Below, piece after piece: positions 61,133 to 64,000 of a DNA stretch of 64,000 bases. The translations under genes were made by a program, and so were the position numbers. Position 1 is the stretch's first letter, and the number at the start of each line of letters is the position of its first letter. Under the pieces are notes generated by a model. It was not told the DNA's origin. It worked only from the letters and a program-made list of their open reading frames with translations, and did no database searches. This DNA comes from Pseudobacter ginsenosidimutans (GTDB lineage: Bacteria > Bacteroidota > Bacteroidia > Chitinophagales > Chitinophagaceae): the NCBI RefSeq assembly GCF_007970185.1, contig NZ_CP042431.1, positions 3,038,001-3,102,000 on the forward strand. The letters are read 5' to 3'.

Positions 61133-62866
61133 ATGAAACAATGCTGCTTATTATTTCTTTCTTCTTTTATCCTTTTTGCCTGCAACAACAGTGATGGAAC
61201 AAAAGGTGCCCGGCCGGCGAATAATGATTCCCCGGCCATAGGTTGCTATAACCCGCAAACAACCGACAAAGCCTGGTATACTTCAGGAAAAAAAGCTCCC
61301 CGGCTGGAAGGCCTGGAGGGCATCGATTTCAAAATTTCAACTGCATCCAATGAAGTGCAGGATTACTTCAACCAGGGAATGATGCTTGCGTATGGGTTTA
61401 ATCATGCTGAAGCAGCGAGATCTTTCTTTGAAGCCACCCGCCTGGATTCTACCTGCGCGATGGCGTACTGGGGCTTTGCATATGTGTTAGGCCCCAATTA
61501 CAATGCAGGCATGGAAGAGGATAATTTTCAGCGGGCTTATGAAGCTGCCGTGAAAGCGAAGGCTCTTTCGAAATCCTGCACGCCCAAAGAAAAAGCACTT
61601 ATCGATGCATTATCTGTCCGATATGTTGCAGAACCTCCCGCCAGCCGAAGCGAACTGGATATTGCTTATGCAGCAGCAATGAAAAAAGTGTACACACAAT
61701 TTCCCAATGATCCGGACATTGGCGCATTGTATGCTGAATCAATGATGGATCTTCATCCCTGGGACTTATATGAAAAAGATACAAAAGCGCCCAAAGCATG
61801 GACACCAGAACTGTTGAGCGTTTTGGAGCACCTGATGAAGATCAATCCGAAGCACCCCGGGGCGCATCATTTTTATATACATGCACTGGAAGCATCTGCC
61901 ACTCCAGAAAAAGCCCTGCCCAGTTCGAGAATGCTGGATACACTGGTGCGGGGTTCAGGCCACCTGGTGCATATGCCTTCGCATATTTATATCAATACTG
62001 GCGATTATCATCTGGGATCACTGTCCAATATCGAAGCTGTAAAAGTGGACAGCATTTATACAACGGTCTGTCATGCGCAGGGTGCTTATCCTTTATCGTA
62101 TTATCCGCATAATTATCATTTTCTGGTGGCCACTGCCACGCTGGAAGGTAATTCATCGCTGGCATGGGAGGCCGCCAGGCAATTGCAGCATCATACATCA
62201 GAAGAAATAATGCGAATGCCCGGCTGGGGAACCCTTCAACATTATTACACTATTCCATTTTATACTGCAGTAAAACTTTCCTTGTGGGATACAGTGCTGT
62301 CCCTTCCCGCTCCGCCCAATGATCTTGTATATCCCCGTGCAATCTGGCATTATGCAAAAGGAATGGCTTATTTGGGAAAGCATCACTTGTCCAATGCAAA
62401 AAAAGAAATGGATAGCGTGAAGATATTGGCGGCGGATACCACCCTGAAAGACCTTACTGTGTGGAGCATCAACACTACAGCAGACCTTGCACAGATCGCT
62501 TCGAAAGTTTTGGCTGCCGGTATAGCATTTCAGGAAAAAAAGACAGATCAATCCATCGAATTGCTGAAAGAAGCTGTTGCACTTGAAGACAAGCTCAATT
62601 ACAATGAGCCACCGGATTGGTTCTTTTCAGTGAGACACCATCTGGGTGCATTATTGCTGAAAGCAGGAAAATACAATGAAGCAGAGAAAGTTTATGATCA
62701 GGATCTGCGGGTTTGGAAGAAGAATGGATGGGCGCTGATCGGATTGTACAATGCATTGACCCAGCAGGCAAAGAACAGGGAAGCACAGAAGGTTCATGCA
62801 GCATTTGTAGAATCCTGGAAATATGCAGATAAGAAAATTTCATCCTCTTCAAGTATCGGGGATTAG
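61133..62866 (+). CDS. TPR-repeat lipoprotein
   Basis: A 577-residue lipoprotein (lipobox LFAC, C17). It is mostly tetratricopeptide-like helix pairs: QDYFNQGMMLAYGFNHAEAARSFFEATRLDSTCAMAYWGFAYVLG opens a run, and GALLLKAGKYNEAEKVYDQDLRVWKKNGWALIGLYNALT closes it. In between are KALIDALSVRY, NPKHPGAHHFYIHALEA with several histidines, and HMPSHIYINTGDYHLGSL. This long TPR family is widespread, with no known function. The upstream 200-base gap shows nothing I can name. Confidence 0.8.
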   Translation: MKQCCLLFLSSFILFACNNSDGTKGARPANNDSPAIGCYNPQTTDKAWYTSGKKAPRLEGLEGIDFKISTASNEVQDYFNQGMMLAYGFNHAEAARSFFEATRLDSTCAMAYWGFAYVLGPNYNAGMEEDNFQRAYEAAVKAKALSKSCTPKEKALIDALSVRYVAEPPASRSELDIAYAAAMKKVYTQFPNDPDIGALYAESMMDLHPWDLYEKDTKAPKAWTPELLSVLEHLMKINPKHPGAHHFYIHALEASATPEKALPSSRMLDTLVRGSGHLVHMPSHIYINTGDYHLGSLSNIEAVKVDSIYTTVCHAQGAYPLSYYPHNYHFLVATATLEGNSSLAWEAARQLQHHTSEEIMRMPGWGTLQHYYTIPFYTAVKLSLWDTVLSLPAPPNDLVYPRAIWHYAKGMAYLGKHHLSNAKKEMDSVKILAADTTLKDLTVWSINTTADLAQIASKVLAAGIAFQEKKTDQSIELLKEAVALEDKLNYNEPPDWFFSVRHHLGALLLKAGKYNEAEKVYDQDLRVWKKNGWALIGLYNALTQQAKNREAQKVHAAFVESWKYADKKISSSSSIGD

Positions 62867-62973
62867 CGGGGATGATACTGCTCTGCCGCAATTTACCCTA
62901 TGATTGCCGCTTATGCACAGCAGATAGGCCGGATTTGTTGACGAGCTTTGTATCGAAACAAAAAGACCCTGTA

Positions 62974-63912
62974 ATGAAAAAGCATTGGACTAACATCCTC
63001 TCGTTTGCTATCGTGATGTCAGTAATGGCATCCTGTCAATCGCCATCAAAGAATGAACAAAAAGGAACTGATACACAAGTAGAAAAAGATACTATCGGGA
63101 ACATTGAGCCGGATGAATCGGGCTATGCCGATGTAAATGGTTTGAAGATGTATTATGAAGTGTATGGAAAGGGTAAGCCCATTGTACTGTTGCATGGTTC
63201 TTTCATGAACATTCCTCTGAACTGGTCGAATATCATTCCTGTTCTATCGAAAGACCGGAAAGTGATCGTTGCAGAAATGCAGGGCCATGGCCGCACCAAA
63301 GATATTCCCCGGAAATTCAGTTATCAAAACATGGCAGACGATGTGTCTGCTTTGCTGAAACATCTCAAAACAGACAGCGCAGATGTACTCGGTTATAGTA
63401 TGGGAGGCGGTGTTGCATTTCAGTTTGCAGTGCGTCATCCTCAACAATTACGCAGGCTGGTGATATTGTCGGGCACATATGCGCATAACGGATGGTGGCC
63501 CGATGTGGAAGCCAGTTTTGCTGCTATCAATGCAGACATGTTCAAAGGAACACCGATACAGAAACAATACGATAGTCTGGGCAATGATCCGTCACGTTTC
63601 GGAGAGTATATAAAGAAAGTGATGAGCCCTGATCTTGAACCTTATGACTGGTCTAAGGAAGTAAAGAATATACAGGCTCCCATTTTTATGGCCATTGGTG
63701 ATGCTGATGGAGTCCGGTACGAACATGCACTGGACCTGTTTCGTGCAAAGGGTGGTGGTAAAATGGGCGATTTACACGGATTACCAAAGTCGAGGCTGGC
63801 GATTATTCCCGGTACTACGCATATCGGTATGATGCTGCATACGGGATGGTGGCTGCCGATGGTGACCGATTTTCTGGATTCCGACCTGAGCCCAACGCCA
63901 CCTACATTCTAG
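62974..63912 (+). CDS. Alpha/beta hydrolase lipoprotein
   Basis: A 312-residue lipoprotein from ATG 62974 with lipobox MASC (C21). The hydrolase fold has LLHGSFMNIPLNW (oxyanion H74-G75), VAEMQGHGRTKD, the nucleophile elbow VLGYSMGGGVAFQ (S142), an acid in IGDADGVRYEHA and the histidine in PGTTHIGMML. It is an intact relative of the frameshifted gene 3 kb upstream, but its sequence differs enough that it is not a recent copy. The substrate is unknown. The 88 bases after it to the window end hold no feature. Confidence 0.85.
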   Translation: MKKHWTNILSFAIVMSVMASCQSPSKNEQKGTDTQVEKDTIGNIEPDESGYADVNGLKMYYEVYGKGKPIVLLHGSFMNIPLNWSNIIPVLSKDRKVIVAEMQGHGRTKDIPRKFSYQNMADDVSALLKHLKTDSADVLGYSMGGGVAFQFAVRHPQQLRRLVILSGTYAHNGWWPDVEASFAAINADMFKGTPIQKQYDSLGNDPSRFGEYIKKVMSPDLEPYDWSKEVKNIQAPIFMAIGDADGVRYEHALDLFRAKGGGKMGDLHGLPKSRLAIIPGTTHIGMMLHTGWWLPMVTDFLDSDLSPTPPTF

Positions 63913-64000
63913 GTGACCTGCTTCCAAAATAATTATTACCGTCAATTTGATACAGACGCTTGAAATAGCGAACTTAGGTAACAACAAATTTGGACTACTA

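Noticed and set aside
59178-63912. Recent duplication of the two alpha/beta hydrolases
   Set aside because: Apart from the shared fold motifs the sequences differ along their length, and the second is a lipoprotein while the first has a cleavable signal.
1-64000. tRNA, rRNA, CRISPR, insertion sequence or prophage
   Set aside because: No cloverleaf-like gap, no regular spaced repeat, no transposase motif and no phage structural gene were seen. The gaps between genes are all short.

Overview
The window is chromosomal DNA of a Bacteroidota bacterium, most likely a member of the Chitinophagaceae. The signs are two SusC/SusD pairs, a FecR-type anti-sigma tail, a type IX secretion tail, many lipoproteins, start sites without Shine-Dalgarno sequences, and a few TAnnTTTG-like promoter boxes. 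It is dense accessory chromosome. I found no tRNA, rRNA, CRISPR array, insertion sequence, phage gene or replication origin. No gap between genes exceeds about 300 bases.

Layout. 1-6.0 kb: the end of a FecR regulator, then SusC, SusD and a secreted glycerophosphodiesterase, which together look like a phosphodiester scavenging locus. 6.2-10 kb: a GyrI-like protein, a divergent azoreductase/HxlR pair, an SPFH protein preceded by a 56-residue membrane protein, and an SDR lacking its catalytic lysine. 10.1-16.4 kb: a ROK repressor and a second SusC/SusD pair. 16.5-18.5 kb: a YeiH-type exporter with its LysR regulator. 18.6-23.3 kb: a complete TolC-MacA-MacB-like efflux operon. 23.4-28.3 kb: secreted proteins of unknown role (one with a type IX tail and three internal repeats), an NTF2-like protein and an SGNH hydrolase. 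28.4-33.8 kb: GH26 mannanase, sodium:solute symporter, cellobiose/mannobiose 2-epimerase and a dicarboxylate symporter, a mannan-oligosaccharide operon. 33.9-39.6 kb: PhnA-like, DUF6985-like, GNAT, GAF and DUF1444-like proteins and an ANT(6)/AadS-like nucleotidyltransferase.

39.7-43.3 kb holds the most interesting system: an ATP-dependent RNA ligase overlapping an HD-phosphoesterase/polynucleotide-kinase fusion, which together supply all end-healing and sealing steps of RNA repair. A metallophosphoesterase lies divergently beside it. 43.3-46.5 kb: an SRPBCC protein, a two-gene membrane operon facing a TetR gene across two operator-like palindromes, and an AI-2E family transporter. 46.5-54 kb: small secreted proteins, a TlpA-like thioredoxin, a Pmp3-like peptide, HxlR, an M48 protease and a VOC protein. 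54.3-59.1 kb: TonB receptor, DUF4374 lipoprotein and PepSY membrane protein, matching the XusABC xenosiderophore layout. 59.2-60.9 kb: two damaged genes, a frameshifted alpha/beta hydrolase and a beta-lactamase-family gene missing its N-terminal half. 61.1-63.9 kb: a TPR lipoprotein and an intact alpha/beta hydrolase lipoprotein.

Family names come from reading motifs by eye; no database search was run. Signal-peptide and start choices are judged from the sequence only.
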